Shown here: positions 44,511 to 56,811 of the stretch, one piece after another
Layout: the number at the start of each line of letters is the position of its first letter
Numbering within the stretch: position 1 is the first letter of the stretch
From: Ailanthus altissimus
Lineage: Eukaryota > Streptophyta > Magnoliopsida > Sapindales > Simaroubaceae
Length of the DNA: 64,000 nucleotides
Assembly: GCA_946807835.1 (NCBI GenBank)
Contig: OX327683.1
Span: forward strand, 7,321,001-7,385,000
Reading direction: 5' to 3'
The notes under the pieces: generated by a model
Told to the model about the DNA's origin: nothing
Databases searched by the model: none
Seen by the model: only the letters and a program-made list of their open reading frames with translations
Made by a program: the position numbers and the translations under genes

Positions 44511-44819
44511 TCCTGTTAAGGGCTTGTTTGTAAATGTTTTAGTATTTCAAGGTCAAATCATAATTTTTTATTCTTTTAGGGAATTTTTGCAATTTCTAAT
44601 AGTTGAGGGGTTATTTTATAATTATAATATTTTTTAGGGGTCATTTTACAATTAATATAAAATTTATAGGCTAATTTATAATTACTTAAAGTTGAGGGAT
44701 CAATTTATAATCCTTAAACATCTGTGGGAAACTTATAACTAGTACAAGTTTATGGACTAAGTTATCATTAGTGAAAAAACAAAAAGGGTTTTAGAATTTA
44801 TCGATAAGTGTAAAACTTC

Positions 44820-47800
44820 TCGGTGTTATTCTGCTGGTTCTACTTTACCTAAGTCATGCCACATACCTGGATCATCTCAAGGTGTTACTTTTATAGGATC
44901 TGTTGTTACTATTGCATAGAATTTTGGTAAACCCTAATAACCTTGAATCTTTACTCCGTTTACTCCATTCTAATCCTGGTAAACCTTAATTTTCGCTTCC
45001 TCTAATATTTCAGGTAATTCTTCTTGGTATTTTAACTCTGCATGTTGTAATTGCATGACTTCTGATCCTACAATTTTCTTCTCTAAAATTTTTAATTCCT
45101 ATTTACCATCTAATGAAAGCTAATCATGTTGGTCAAGTGTCTTACCCTAATCTCTCTATATTTGACTTTTTTTTTATTCCTAACCTTACATTAAATCTTT
45201 TGTCTGTTGGTCAATTATAAGAACTTGGTCTTAATGTCTTATTTATTGCTTCTGGTTATTGTGTGCAGGATCCAAAGACCGATCGGACGCTTGGGACAGG
45301 CCGTAAGGTTGGACATCTGTATGAACTTATTTCTTTATATCTATCATTTCTATATCCTTCATCTATAGCATCTACCTCTTTAGTGCCTTCATTACATCTT
45401 TGACACTCTCGTTTAGGTCATGCGTCAATCAATTGCATCTGATATTTGGTATCCAGTGGTCATTTAGGTATTGTTTCTGATAATAAAGATGATTGTCTTA
45501 CATGTCCTTTAGCTAAACAACCAGCATTACCTTTTGATAATAGTACTATTGTCTCTCATGCTCTATTTGATCTTATACATTCTGATATATAGAGTCCTTC
45601 TCAAAATTTCACAATGGGAGGATCCAAATATTTTATGATCTTCGTTGATGACTATTCTAGGTATACTTGGTTGTTTATTATGAAACAGCGATCCGAATTT
45701 ACTAAAATTTATCGAGATTTTGCTTAGATGGTTAAAACTCAGTTTGCATGTCCTATTAAGGTTTTTTGCACTGATAATGCCATGAAGTATAGAGATTATG
45801 ATTTTCTAAATCTTTTACAGGAACATAGTACTATATATCAAAGGTCTTGTTCTAGTACATCTCAGCAAAATGGGAGAGCTGAACGAAACACAGACACATT
45901 TTAGACACTACTCGTGCTCTTCTTATCTCTTCCTCTTGTTCTGAACGTTTTTGGGGAGAAGCTGCTTTGACTACTGTCTTTACCATTAATCATATTCCTT
46001 CTCCTGTTATAGAGAATAAGTCACCTTATGAGCGTCTTTATAAAACTCCACCTAATTACAAACTCCTCAAAGTATTTGGTTGTATTTGTTTTGTTATACT
46101 TCAAAAATATGAGCACACTAAACTCGAGCCACGTACTCAATTATGTTATTTCTTAGGATACGGGATAGAATATAAAGGTTATAGATGTTGGGATCCTATA
46201 TCTATCCGTCTTCATGTTTCTCATCATGTAATATTTCTCGAGCATACGATGTTTTTCACTGTATCTAACTTTATATATGTATCTCTTCTTATGTCACAAT
46301 TTTTTACAGATAATTCTGTTGATCTTTTTCCTGATACTCTACTTACGGATATTTTTTCTGAGTTTCATACAGGTGAATCTGCTGAAATGACACCTGCTTC
46401 TGAGCCTCCTACCTCGTCTGAAGGATCTGCTCTCAACATCCCCGAGGCTTCCTCTACATCATCTCTTCGTCATTCATCTCGAGTAAGAGAACTTTCTGTT
46501 AAACTTTGTGATTATCACTGTTTCTTTACTACCCTTTCTTTATATGAGCCTCAATCATATTCTGAGGCTAGTTCTAATCCTATTTGGCAGCAAGTAATGA
46601 CAGAAGAATTGCAGGCCCTTGAAAAGTCGCATACTTGGGATTTTGTTACTCTTCCATATAATAAAACTGTCATTAGATACAAATAGGTGTACAAGATCAA
46701 GACCAAATATAATGGATCTATTGAGGGTTATAAAGCCCTCCTTATTGCCAAAGGCTTTACTCAAGAATATGAAATTGATTATGAAGAAACTTTTGCCCCA
46801 GTTGCTAGACTTACTTCTGTTCGAAGTTTATTGGCTGTTGCTATAGTTCGTGGTTGGATATTATTTCAGATGGATGTTAAAAATGCTTTCCTCAATGGTG
46901 ATCTCACTGAAAAAGTGTATATAAATCCTCATCTTAGTTATCCACATCCTCCAGGAAAAGTCTGTAAACTTCGTCGTGCTCTATATGGTCTTAAACAAGC
47001 TTCTCGTGCATGATTTGTAAAATTTAGTGAAACTATTCTTTAGCATAGTTTTCAGTCTAGTCCCTATGACTCAGCTCTTTTTGTCCACAAGACAGGTTGT
47101 GTTCTCTTTTTTATCTATATTGATGATATGATTATCACGGGTGATGATCTTCTTGATATTTTTACTCTCAAGAACTTTCTTCAGCAACACTTTGAAATGA
47201 AAGATCTTAGCAACCTTAGTTATTTTCTTAGCCTTGAAGTACTATCTGACTATACTGGGTATTATTTTCTCAGGCTAAATATGTATTCGATCTACTTGCT
47301 AAAGCTGGGTTGACAAATAGTAAGATTGCTTCTACTCATCTAGAGCCTAATGCCAAACTCCGATCCTCTGATGGTACTCTTCTCAGTAATGCTACACTCT
47401 ATCATCAGTTGGTTGGTAGTTTGGTCTACTTTATCGTTACTCGCCCAGACATTACTCATGCTGTTCATGTTGTCAGTCAGTTTATGGCCGCTCCTCGTAC
47501 CTTTCATTATGCAGCAGTTCTCCATATCCTACGTTATCTCAAAGGTATATTTTTCACGATCTTTATTTTTTGGCTCACTTTCCTTTTGTGTTACGAGCTT
47601 ATCCTAAGGTGAATTGGGTGGGTGTTTCTACGGATCGATGATCAACTACTGGATTTTGTCTTTTCTTAGGTGATTCTCTTCTTTCATAGAAAGTAAGAAA
47701 CAGACAGCTACTGCCCCACTCGAGTACTGAAGCTAAATACCGTAGTTTTGCAGATATTACTTACAAATATTGTCTAACTCCGCTGGCTTCTTAAAGATAT

Positions 47801-48068
47801 GGGTATTTCTCACACTGGAGCTATACCTCTTTATTATGACAATCAAAGTGCTATCTAAATTGCCCACAATGATGTTATTCATGAGCGGACTAAATATATT
47901 GAAACAAATTGTTATTTTGTTCGGTAATAAGTTTCTTAAAGCACTATCATGCTCCACTCCATCTCATCTGAGGAGCAACCTGCTGATATCTTTATCAAAT
48001 CTCTACTTCTACGTTATTTTCATGCTCTAGTCTCCAAATTCAAGCTTACTTCTACTGCGCCATCTTGA
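44820..48068 (+). pseudogene. Copia A pol: protease, integrase, RT, RNase H, broken
   Basis: Protease near 45025 reads SWYFNSACCN, with Asn where the catalytic Asp should be. Integrase follows (DLIHSDI, IFVDDYSRYTWLF, TDNAMKY, NGRAERN), its C-terminal part in an open frame 45967-46683 (NKSPYERLYKTPPNYKLLKV). A TAG at 46684-46686 replaces the usual Trp at the start of RT, which continues in the same frame (46687-47013: [20 protein letters not shown], then AFLNGDL). The RT box is intact (YIDDMIITG near 47120). RNase H is present but broken (47450-48060, HSSTEAKYR). Several nonsense codons. Confidence 0.85.
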
Positions 48069-48083
48069 GTTTGAGAGGGGGGG

Positions 48084-48281
48084 TATTAAGGAATTATTTT
48101 GGAATGATTCCAGAATAATTCATTTATACTCTCTTATCATATATATATATGTTATTGATGTAAAATATTATTTTTTATTATGTATGTTATTTTCCTATTT
48201 TGTAATAGGATGCAGTCTATATAAAGGCTCCATTATACAGTTTTATTTTTATAATAAAATATATTCCCTTTATATTTTTCA
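48084..48281 (+). repeat. 3' LTR of Copia A
   Basis: Starts directly after the polypurine tract and pairs with 43910-44105. Confidence 0.8.
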
Positions 48282-48972
48282 GAGATGAAACCATTAGGCT
48301 AATTTATTTAGAAGAGTATATTGTGGGGTAGATAGATTATTTGGTAAGGGGTGAGATGGTGGGTTGGTAGCGACACTAATATATTGGTTTATCATGATAA
48401 GTAGCTTCCTAGGCCATATAATTTCAAACCATTATATCCCTTTCGCTTGCTGGAGACTAGTACTTTTTGCGAATTTAATTACAATAGCAGGATCCCGGAA
48501 CATCAATCTTATTCTCTCATCCTTTTCAGAAGAAGAACAGTAGGCTATTTTCAGTATTCCATTTTCATCGCAATTTCGATACTCTAATGTGGCATTATGA
48601 TAAAAATGACCACTATTTTGTGAAACCTAGATAATAGGTTGCTAGTTTCTTTGAAGGTGTTGCCAACAACTCTTCTTCCTCGAGAACTCAAGAATGGTGG
48701 AAGTGCATTTGGAGATTAGTTGCCCCTCGAAATTTAAAATGTTCCTATGGAAAGCTACTCATAATTAGATCCTAACCAACACTAATCTCAAGAGATATCA
48801 CTTACTGGTGGATGAAATATATCTTATATGTGCTGAGAGAGTAAAAAATTTCATCCATGCATTATGGCTTTGCAAATCCCTCAAGAATGTGAAGCATCTA
48901 CTCTATTTCATGAATGGTATTTTCTACAACCATCTTACATCCTTCAAAGAATTTTTAACCTCCTATATGTAG
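48282..48972 (+). mobile_element. L1-type LINE (copy 2), middle segment: zinc-binding domain
   Basis: Plus-strand frames near 48690-48900 read EWWKCIWRLVAP, FKMFLWKATHN, LTNTNLKRYHLLVDEIYLIC and NFIHALWLCKSLKNV, the RVT zinc-binding region that follows RT in plant L1 elements. It lies between Copia A and Copia B, collinear with the RT at 42.7-43.9 kb and the RNase H at 54.3 kb. Confidence 0.8.
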
Positions 48973-49366
48973 TGTTGAAACAAGTAGCTCAAGGCTCAGC
49001 ACCAACCAAAGAATAAATGTACCAGCAAATGACTCACCAGTAGAAGAACAGAATATAGAGATGTACAAAATTGCAGAATGCAGCAGCAGGAGCAGGATGT
49101 ACAAAAGGAAATGTACCAATAAATATACCTTAGTGAGAAGGACATCAATGAGGTGTCATGATCCGAGGGATACCAGCACCACTCTAGGCAATCAAAGGGT
49201 TGTCATTGAATCAGTACAATGACGAGTCATCAAACAAAAACAAAATTAGTTGCTGATATTGTACCTTTACAGCTGTAGCACTTAGTGTATATATATGAAT
49301 GTAAATTCTGATCAATGTAAGACAATCACTATTATATTGAAATATAAAGCATCTCAGTTTTTCAAC
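48973..49366 (+). repeat. 5' LTR of Copia B
   Basis: Terminal inverted bases TGTTGAA...TTCAAC. A TATATATGAATG box lies near 49290. The 5' LTR has about 17 bp absent from the 3' LTR, which in turn has an 18-bp CAG-rich insertion. Confidence 0.85.
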
Positions 49367-49394
49367 TTGGTATCAGAGCTCTTTAGGTTCTCCA

Positions 49395-52300
49395 ATGGCC
49401 TCATCATCAACAAATACCTCAGCAACAAACACAAACAACACTACTCAGCAAAACAATAACACCCCAACAGCCCCTCTTATCTTCTCTGCACCCATCAAAC
49501 TTACCAACTCAAACTACCTACTATGGAAGTCACAAGTGCTTCCTAGCATTTGGGTAAATGGACTAATGGGATTCATTGATGGAAGTAAACCAGGCCCTAG
49601 ACAACAAAATGTGATTGTTGATGATGAAAACATAATGATAACCACAGAAAACCCAGAGTACCAAGTCTGGCTCATGAAAGATCAAAATCTGATGGGATGG
49701 CTTTTATCCTCTCTATTGAATGCTCCAGCTCTCTCCATCTTTGGACAACTCTTAAGAGCCTATTTGCTTCACACTCAAAGGCTAGGCTTATACATCTCAA
49801 GAGTCAGATCTAATCAATCAAAAAAAGGCTCTATGAGTATTACACAATAGTACATGAAGATGAAAAGCATAGCTGAAGCACTGAAGTGTGCAGGATGCAA
49901 TGTCAGTGATGATGAGCTCGTAGACTACATACTTGGAGGCTTAGGAAATGCCTACGACCCTATCTTTGTCAATGTAACATCTAGAGTTGATAAGCTTCAT
50001 CTAGCAGAAGTTTATGCTTTTCTGCTAACCCAGGAGCACAAGCTAGAGCAGAGTGTCACACAAGACAGCTTTGAAGCACCAGACAGCTTCAATGCTAACT
50101 TTGCACAGTCCAGTTGGAACAACAAAAGGGTGTGGAATGGAAAGGCAAAGATTGGCAACTCTCCTAGCCTACAGAACTGCAACAACAACTTTAGAAACAA
50201 TTTCAATCCTGGTAACAGTTCTGGAGGAGGAAAGCCCCTGGTAACCGGTGGCAAGGACTCAAACGAGGTATGCCAGATCTGTTTCAGACACAAGCACACT
50301 ACTGTGGACTGTTGGCATAGGTTTAAGAAAGACTTTGTTCCCAAAAAAAGTCACAACAACCAAGTGAAGAAAGCATATACAGCTGCAACTGACAGTGATG
50401 AGGATATATCCTGGTATTTTGACAGTAGAGCAATAAATTCTGTCACTAACAACATGGGAAATCTCACACTCAGCAATCAATACCAAGGGAATTAGAAGCT
50501 TGTTGTAGGTAATGGCCAGTTCTTGAACATAACTCATGTTGGTTACACTAAACTTACCACACACCACAAACCACACTCAAGCAATCTACACCTGAATGAA
50601 ATATTGCTTGTCCCTAAGATAATTAAGAATCTAATCAGCATATCTAAGTTAGTAAGAGATAACAATGTTGGGCTTGAATTTAACAAAAGTCACTGTATGG
50701 TGAAGGACAAGATACAGGGGAGTGTGGTGCTTCTGGGAGTAGCTAAAGGGGGTCTCAATCAACTACAGTGTCAAGCCAAGTTAGCAAATATACCAATATC
50801 AAGCTCAAGTCAAGAGTCTTCATCAAACCTCACCATAATGTCTAAGAGTCTAGAGTCCAAGTTCAAATGTCCAGAGTTTATGTTTTCCACTTGTTTAAAT
50901 GTTTCAGCAAGTGATCAAAAGTCCAAGTCAATCAAAGAAATCACAAAGAACACTTTGAGACCAAAACACCATCTAGAATTACTCCATAGGAGATTAGGCC
51001 ATACCAATGTAATAGTACTTAAAGAAGTTCTGTCCAAGTGTAAAAACTTGTCCAAAAATATAAATAAGAACACTGCAACCCTTAATGAAATACCATTCTG
51101 CACAGCATGCTACTATAGAAAGTTACATAGAATGACCTTTAAAGAAACATAAACAAAAACCAAGAAACCCCTCAAATTGCTGCACTTAGACCTTTGGGGA
51201 CCAGCCCCCAATACTGTCAAACAAAGAATACAAATATTACATGGCAATTGTTGATGATTACAGTAGCTTCACTTGAGTCTATCCACTCTCAACTAAATGC
51301 CAAACACTTGAAACCTTTATCACATTCAGGGCTAAAATTTAAAAACTTATTGAGCACCAAATTAAGACCATTCATAGTGACATGGGGGGTGAGTTCCAAG
51401 CCTTTGAAAACTACCTAAAAATAGAAGGCATTGGACAGAGGTACTCTTGCCCTTACACTCATCACCAAAGTGGCAAGGTAGAGAGAAAACATAGACACCT
51501 TACAGAAACAGCTCTCACAATGCTTGCTCAAGCACACATGCCTTTCAACTACTTGTGGGAAGCTGTAAATACAATTGCCTATATCATCAACAGATTGCCA
51601 TCAAGAAAGTTGAACAATTACTCACCCTATGAGAAGTTGTTTGGCCACATACCTGATTACTCTCTAATTAAAACCTTTGGCTATGAATGCTACCTCTTTC
51701 TAAGACCCTTCAATAGAAACAAATTTGATTTTCACACTTCAAAATGTGTGTTTCTCGGATACATACCAAAACATAAAGGATATATTTACCAACATCATTC
51801 AGGAAAAATCTATATAGCCAAGCATGTTGTGTTCCATGAAAAGTCATTCCCATTTGAATCAAGTCATGAGTTCAAGGTCGCAAATCAAAATGTCAATCAT
51901 AAAGATCAAGACTTAATTCATCATTTTATTTTCCTGGAAACACTAGCAGTTCATTCAGTCACCCTCAAACTGCAGCTAGTAATAGGTCTCTATCTAACTC
52001 ACAATCAGAAGACATACATGGGATCACACATTCACATGAGAGTCCTAACAACTTCTCACCTGAACCTCAGCAGCTACCAATATCAGAAATGACAGACCAA
52101 ACAGAAACACAAAACCTAAACACTCACCCTATGGTCACAAGGTCTAAGGCAGGAATCTACAAGCTAAAAGTGTACTCAACAGACACCTCTGAACTACACA
52201 GCACATTTGACAGTGTAAAGAATGCAATGCAAGATGAAAGCTAGAAAAAGGCAATAGAGGAAAAAACAAAACCTAGACCCTAGTTCCTTATAGACCTAAC

Positions 52301-53705
52301 ATGAGGATTGTGGGGAACAAGTGGGTCTATAAAGTTAAGCAAATGGCAGATGGAACAATAGAAAGATACAAGGCTAGACTTGTAGCAAAGGGATATCATC
52401 AAACACAAGGGGTGGACTTCAATGAGACTTTTAGCCCAGTGGTGAAACCTTGCACCATTAGAATCATACTAACTTTGGCCTTGATGAATGATTGAAAACT
52501 CAGACAAATAGACATAAACAATATTTTTTTGAATGGTGAATTGACAGAGAAAGTTTTCATGCATCAACTAGAAGGTTATCAGGACTCGAAAAGACCAAAT
52601 TTTGTGTGCAGACTTCACAAGGCTCTCTATGGCCTAAAGCAGACATCTAGAGTATGGTTTGAAAAGCTAAAGGTAACCTTAATGAACTGGTGATTCTCAG
52701 GAACCAAGAGTGACACTTTTCTATTTGTCAGAAAGAGCAGCCAAGAATTCACCGTACTTTTAATCTATGTAGATGATATAATCATCACAGGGAGCAATGA
52801 TAAAGCAATTCAAGATCTTATAAATAGCCTAAACTCAAACTTTGCTCTAAAGGATCTTGGAGACCTACATTTCTTTCTTGGTATAGAAATAGACAGGTCA
52901 GATAACCCTATATTTCTTTCACAGTCCAATTATGTCAAAGATCTATTGTTGAAGACAAATATGTCAAAATGCAAGGGCAGTACAACACTATTGAGAACAA
53001 GACTTAAACTCACCAAAACTAATGGAAAACCCTTCAATAATCCCTTACTGTACAAGAGTGTGATAGGTAGCTTACAGTATGCAACTTTGAGTAGACCAGA
53101 ACTATCCTTTGTTGTGAACAAGTTAAGCCAATTTATGAGCAACCTTATTGAGACTCATTGGATGGCATGCAAAAGGGTGCTCAAGTACCTCAAGGAAACC
53201 ATACACTATGGACTTAAGTTAAGGAAGTCAACATCACTTGAATTGACTGCATTTACTGATGCAGATTGGGGGTGCGACATAGATGATAAGATATCAGTTG
53301 GAGGTTACTTAGTGTTCCTTGGTGAAAGCTTGGTGTCATAGAGCTCAAAGAAACAGCAAGTAGTTGCACGATCTAGTGCTGAATCAGAGTATAGAGCACT
53401 AGCCAATGCAAGTGCTGAAATCAGTTGGATAATTGGTTTAATGCAAGAACTGGATCTCAAAATCTCAAGGACTCCTGCCATATACACAGACAACACCAGT
53501 TCAATTGCCTTGGCTTCAAATCTAGTATACCACTCCAAGATAAAACACATAGAAATAGACATTCATTTCCTATGAGATAAAGTTTGCAATGGACAACTAG
53601 ATGTCATATATATTCCAAGCTAGAACTAACCAACAGATATCTTTACAAAGGCCCTGAGCTTTGACAGATTTGATTTTTTGAGAGACAAGATAAATGTTCT
53701 GCCCT
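49395..53705 (+). pseudogene. Copia B gag-pol polyprotein, in-frame stops
   Basis: Gag starts at ATG 49395 (MASSSTNTSATNTNN, then LTNSNYLLWKSQVLPSIW). It continues in the same phase after TAG at 49848-49850 (MKMKSIAEALKCAGC). The zinc knuckle is intact (CQICFRHKHTTVDC, near 50275). Protease follows (WYFDSRA where DSGA is usual), then a stop at 50493-50495 and the same phase again to 51152 (pre-integrase, LLHRRLGHTN). Integrase runs to 52092 (GGEFQAFENYL, HHQSGKVERKHRHL, YIINRLPSRKLNN). RT is at 52301-52930 (NKWVYKVKQMADG, ALYGLKQ, intact YVDDIIITG) and RNase H at 53240-53600 (TDADWGCDIDDKIS, ARSSAESEYRALA). About ten stops or shifts. Confidence 0.88.
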
Positions 53706-53727
53706 GAACACTTAGCTTGAAAGGGGG

Positions 53728-54120
53728 TGTTGAAACAAGTAGCTCAAGGCTCAGCACCAACCAAAGCATAAATGTACCAGCAGAAAGACAGAATATAGAG
53801 GTGTGCAAAACTATAGAATGCAACTGCAGGAGCAATGGCAGCAGCAGCAGGATGTGCAAAAGAAAATGTACTAATAAAGATACCTTGGTGAGAAGGACAT
53901 CAATGAGGTGTCATGATCTGAGGGATACCAACATCACTCTAGGCAATCAAAGGGCTGTCATTGAATTAGTACAATTATGAGTCATCAAACAAAACAAAAT
54001 TGGTTACTGATACTGTACCTTTACAGCTGTAGCACTTAGTGTATATATATAAATGTAAATTCCGATCAATGTAAGACAATCACTGTTATATTGAAATACA
54101 CAGCATCTCAGTTTTTTAAC
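53728..54120 (+). repeat. 3' LTR of Copia B
   Basis: Follows the polypurine tract directly and pairs with 48973-49366. LINE sequence resumes after it. Confidence 0.85.
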
Positions 54121-54822
54121 TACAGGAACCGAATCTGAAAACTTTGGTAGTAATCATATGAATAATTTGGTACGCTTAGAATCAAAGAATCCATAAGAAA
54201 ATAATCCTTGATACGGAAGCAATAGTTAGATGGTCCAAAGACTACTTTGAAGAAAACAGGGACGCCCACATTAGGCCGCCAAAGACTCCAACAACAATGA
54301 TCCCATGATGGCGCTACCCTCCAATGAGTTATGTAAAGATTAATACTGATGTAACACTGAACTTCAATCGGCAGCTCATAGGTATTGGGGGTTGTTTGGA
54401 AGTTTTGTTATCAGGTACTTTCAGCTTACCTACTCTCTATCTAATCCCTATCACCGAGGTAGTGGCAATTCAAAAAGGTTTACTTGTCGCGAAAGAACAA
54501 GAGTAACAATATCAAGATAGAAGCTAATGTTGCAATTGTAGTCAATACTATTCTTTCAAAAACAATATACTTCTCTGAGTTGAGTTTGTTAATTCAAGAT
54601 ATTTTAGACTGTTTGAATTTTTCTCCTCATACAAATTCCTTTTTACTTCTTGTGGTCAAATAAGATTGCTCATGAACTAGCCAATTTAGCTTTGAGAGTT
54701 AGCTCTAATTTTATTTTGTATAATATTGTCTAAACTTCATTGGATCATCTTATTATTGAAGACTTAAATGTTCCTGTTTCCAGCAATTAATAATATAGAG
54801 CTTTGCATTTTTGTTAAAAAAA
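54121..54822 (+). mobile_element. L1-type LINE (copy 2), 3' segment: RNase H and poly-A end
   Basis: The frame at 54324-54506 reads YVKINTDVTLNFNRQLIGIG and EVVAIQKGLLVAKEQE, an RNase H (RVT_3) domain as found at the C-terminus of plant L1 ORF2. The element ends in an A run at about 54815-54822. Confidence 0.8.
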
Positions 54823-55193
54823 AGATATATACATATCGATAGAGGTATTATTGTATTATAGAATTTTATTAAAATATAGGTGTTTAAAATATGTGTACAG
54901 ATCACAAATGTATATAACAAACTTCCATATAAATTGTGGAAAGGCTAAGTTTTTGTACCTCAGCCCAAAACAAGCAAATTTAAACAAAAGCAAACAAATT
55001 ATTATGTGTTTAGTATAGTTGTAGGTTGTCCAAGAAATCATTTTGTAATAAGTTGAATTTTAGACGATCCAAGTTTTTTTGTTTTAGTTTGTATCGGGAC
55101 CATGCCCACTCCAAGAGTAGTGTTGTAAACAACTAATGAATAACATTTATTAACACTCTAAACCTCAAAAGCATGGGAAAAGAGAAACAATTT

Positions 55194-55365
55194 TTTTTTT
55201 AAAAAAAAATTTGAATGAGATGAGAAATCTTTCACTTCCAATCTCTAACTCTTATTTAAACTCTTAACTCTAATTTTTTTTATTTTTACTCGAATTTAGG
55301 TGATTGCAGACCTCTTACACATTGCCTCTTACATATTCACAACTAGTTGAGCTACGCCCAGAGGC
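55194..55365 (-). mobile_element. SINE (tRNA-derived) downstream of the pectinesterase
   Basis: Minus-strand element of 172 bp ending in an A/T-rich tail, flanked by a perfect 16-bp direct repeat AAAAGAGAAACAATTT (55178-55193 and 55366-55381). A-box-like TAGCTCAACTAG (55353-55342) and B-box-like AAATTCGAGTA (55298-55288) fit a tRNA-type pol III promoter. It lies about 180 bp beyond the stop codon of the pectinesterase. Confidence 0.85.
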
Positions 55366-55540
55366 AAAAGAGAAACAATTTATATCTATGATACATCATT
55401 ACTAATTGAATCGAATACATTCATTAATAATCCTGAAGCGACCATATAGGGCGCATTATAGGTTCTAGCAAATGGGTTACAAAGTTGCACTAAACAACAA
55501 ATGAATGAATTCTTACTTAAGGTAATAAAGCTTTATATTT

Positions 55541-56780
55541 CTAACTCAGAACAAGCAATCCTCCATTGAAAGGAATATCAGTTTCAGGCAACCAAGTATC
55601 TCCCATGGTGAAATTATAAACAGTGAAATTCAGGGCCTGTGAAGCATTCATCAGACTGTAACCAGGCCAATTCACTCTCATACTTGTACTCGCTCCAGGG
55701 CCATAATTCTGAAACTCCCCGTAATATAAAGTGTCCAATCCAACAGTTCCATTCCACTCCAGCCACCCAACGGGATTTATCAAATTTCCAATGTAAGACT
55801 GCATGTAAACAGTCCTGGAATACTGTTTCCAAGGCCGACCCAGATAATTTAATGTCGAGTTCACGTCATTGGCTAAATCTGGAGCAGCATCAATGGTGCA
55901 ATTGTGAATGGAGATGCCTGTGTTTTGATTTGGATCAGTTCTTCCCTGAGCTGTAACTGCATTCTTCTGGTTTTGCATCGGCTTCCGGGCATATATATTG
56001 CAGCTTTGGAATACGGCAGCAGCGTTGCCGAATATGAAATCGACTGTGCCATAAATGTCGCATTCTCTGTAGAATTGCCTGAGAGAATGGACGTAAAGAG
56101 TATCTTGATAACCCTCGAAACTGCAACGATAGAATGTGGAGAGATCGGCATTGTTTCGCACAGCTACTGCTTGATGCTTTTCAGGGCCTGCCGTGTTCTT
56201 AATGGTAACATCTGCTGCTACAAATCGCTCACCAGAAACAGCTGCAATCATAATACATTTTGCATTTAGACCCACCATGAAAGACGCAAATTTTTAATTA
56301 ATTATAGATATCTGATCCAAAAAGATTATACAACCGTGAAAGAATAAACACTTAAAAGCTTTTTCTTACCGAAGGTTGAAGAATTGAAAGTAGTCCAGCC
56401 ATCAATGACATTGTGATTTCCAGTGATCACCGTCCGATTAATCCCATCTCCAATCAGCAAAATGTTCTTCTTATGCTTAGAGACGACCACATACTCCTCA
56501 TAAATTGCTTCTCTTGCATATATAACAAAATATCCATCCTCTGGCTTTGAGTTATTGGGAGCAAAAGCAATGGCATCTCCAATTGTTGTGAAATTATCAG
56601 TGCCATATGGGCTCACTATCACCGTTTTGTTCACAAGAATTCCTCTACTTTCTAATTCTTCTAAGCTTCTTTTTCCTTCGTGGCAGTCATGGCAAGACGT
56701 CTTTCTTAGAGCCTGCAAAATTATTAATTAGTTGCTCAATAATGCGTAATTTGCAACTAAGTTCTCATTATTTCATTATC

Positions 56781-56811
<31 letters not shown>

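Larger units (their letters stand above)
43910..48281 (+). mobile_element. Copia element A with short LTRs, inserted in LINE copy 2
   Basis: Two LTRs of about 197 bp (43910-44105 and 48084-48281) start TATTAAG and end TCA. A diverged initiator-Met primer site (TGATATAAGAGC, 44108-44119) follows the first, and a polypurine tract (GAGAGGGGGGG) precedes the second. LINE sequence resumes at 48282. I could not find a clean target duplication (flanks near AATGA and GAGAT). Confidence 0.85.
48973..54120 (+). mobile_element. Copia element B, nearly complete, inserted in LINE copy 2
   Basis: LTRs of 394 and 393 bp (48973-49366 and 53728-54120) both begin TGTTGAAACAAG and are roughly 90 percent alike, with two compensating indels. 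A perfect primer site (TGGTATCAGAGC, 49368-49379) and polypurine tract (GAAAGGGGG, 53719-53727) are in place. The polyprotein has only scattered stops, so it is the least decayed element here. Flanks TGTAG and TACAG do not make a clean duplication. Confidence 0.92.

Noticed and set aside
50012..50344. Minus-strand frame of 110 residues
   Set aside because: Antisense shadow of Copia B gag, which has the expected zinc knuckle on the plus strand.
55639..56269. Plus-strand frames of 105 and 121 residues
   Set aside because: They are antisense shadows of pectinesterase exon 3.
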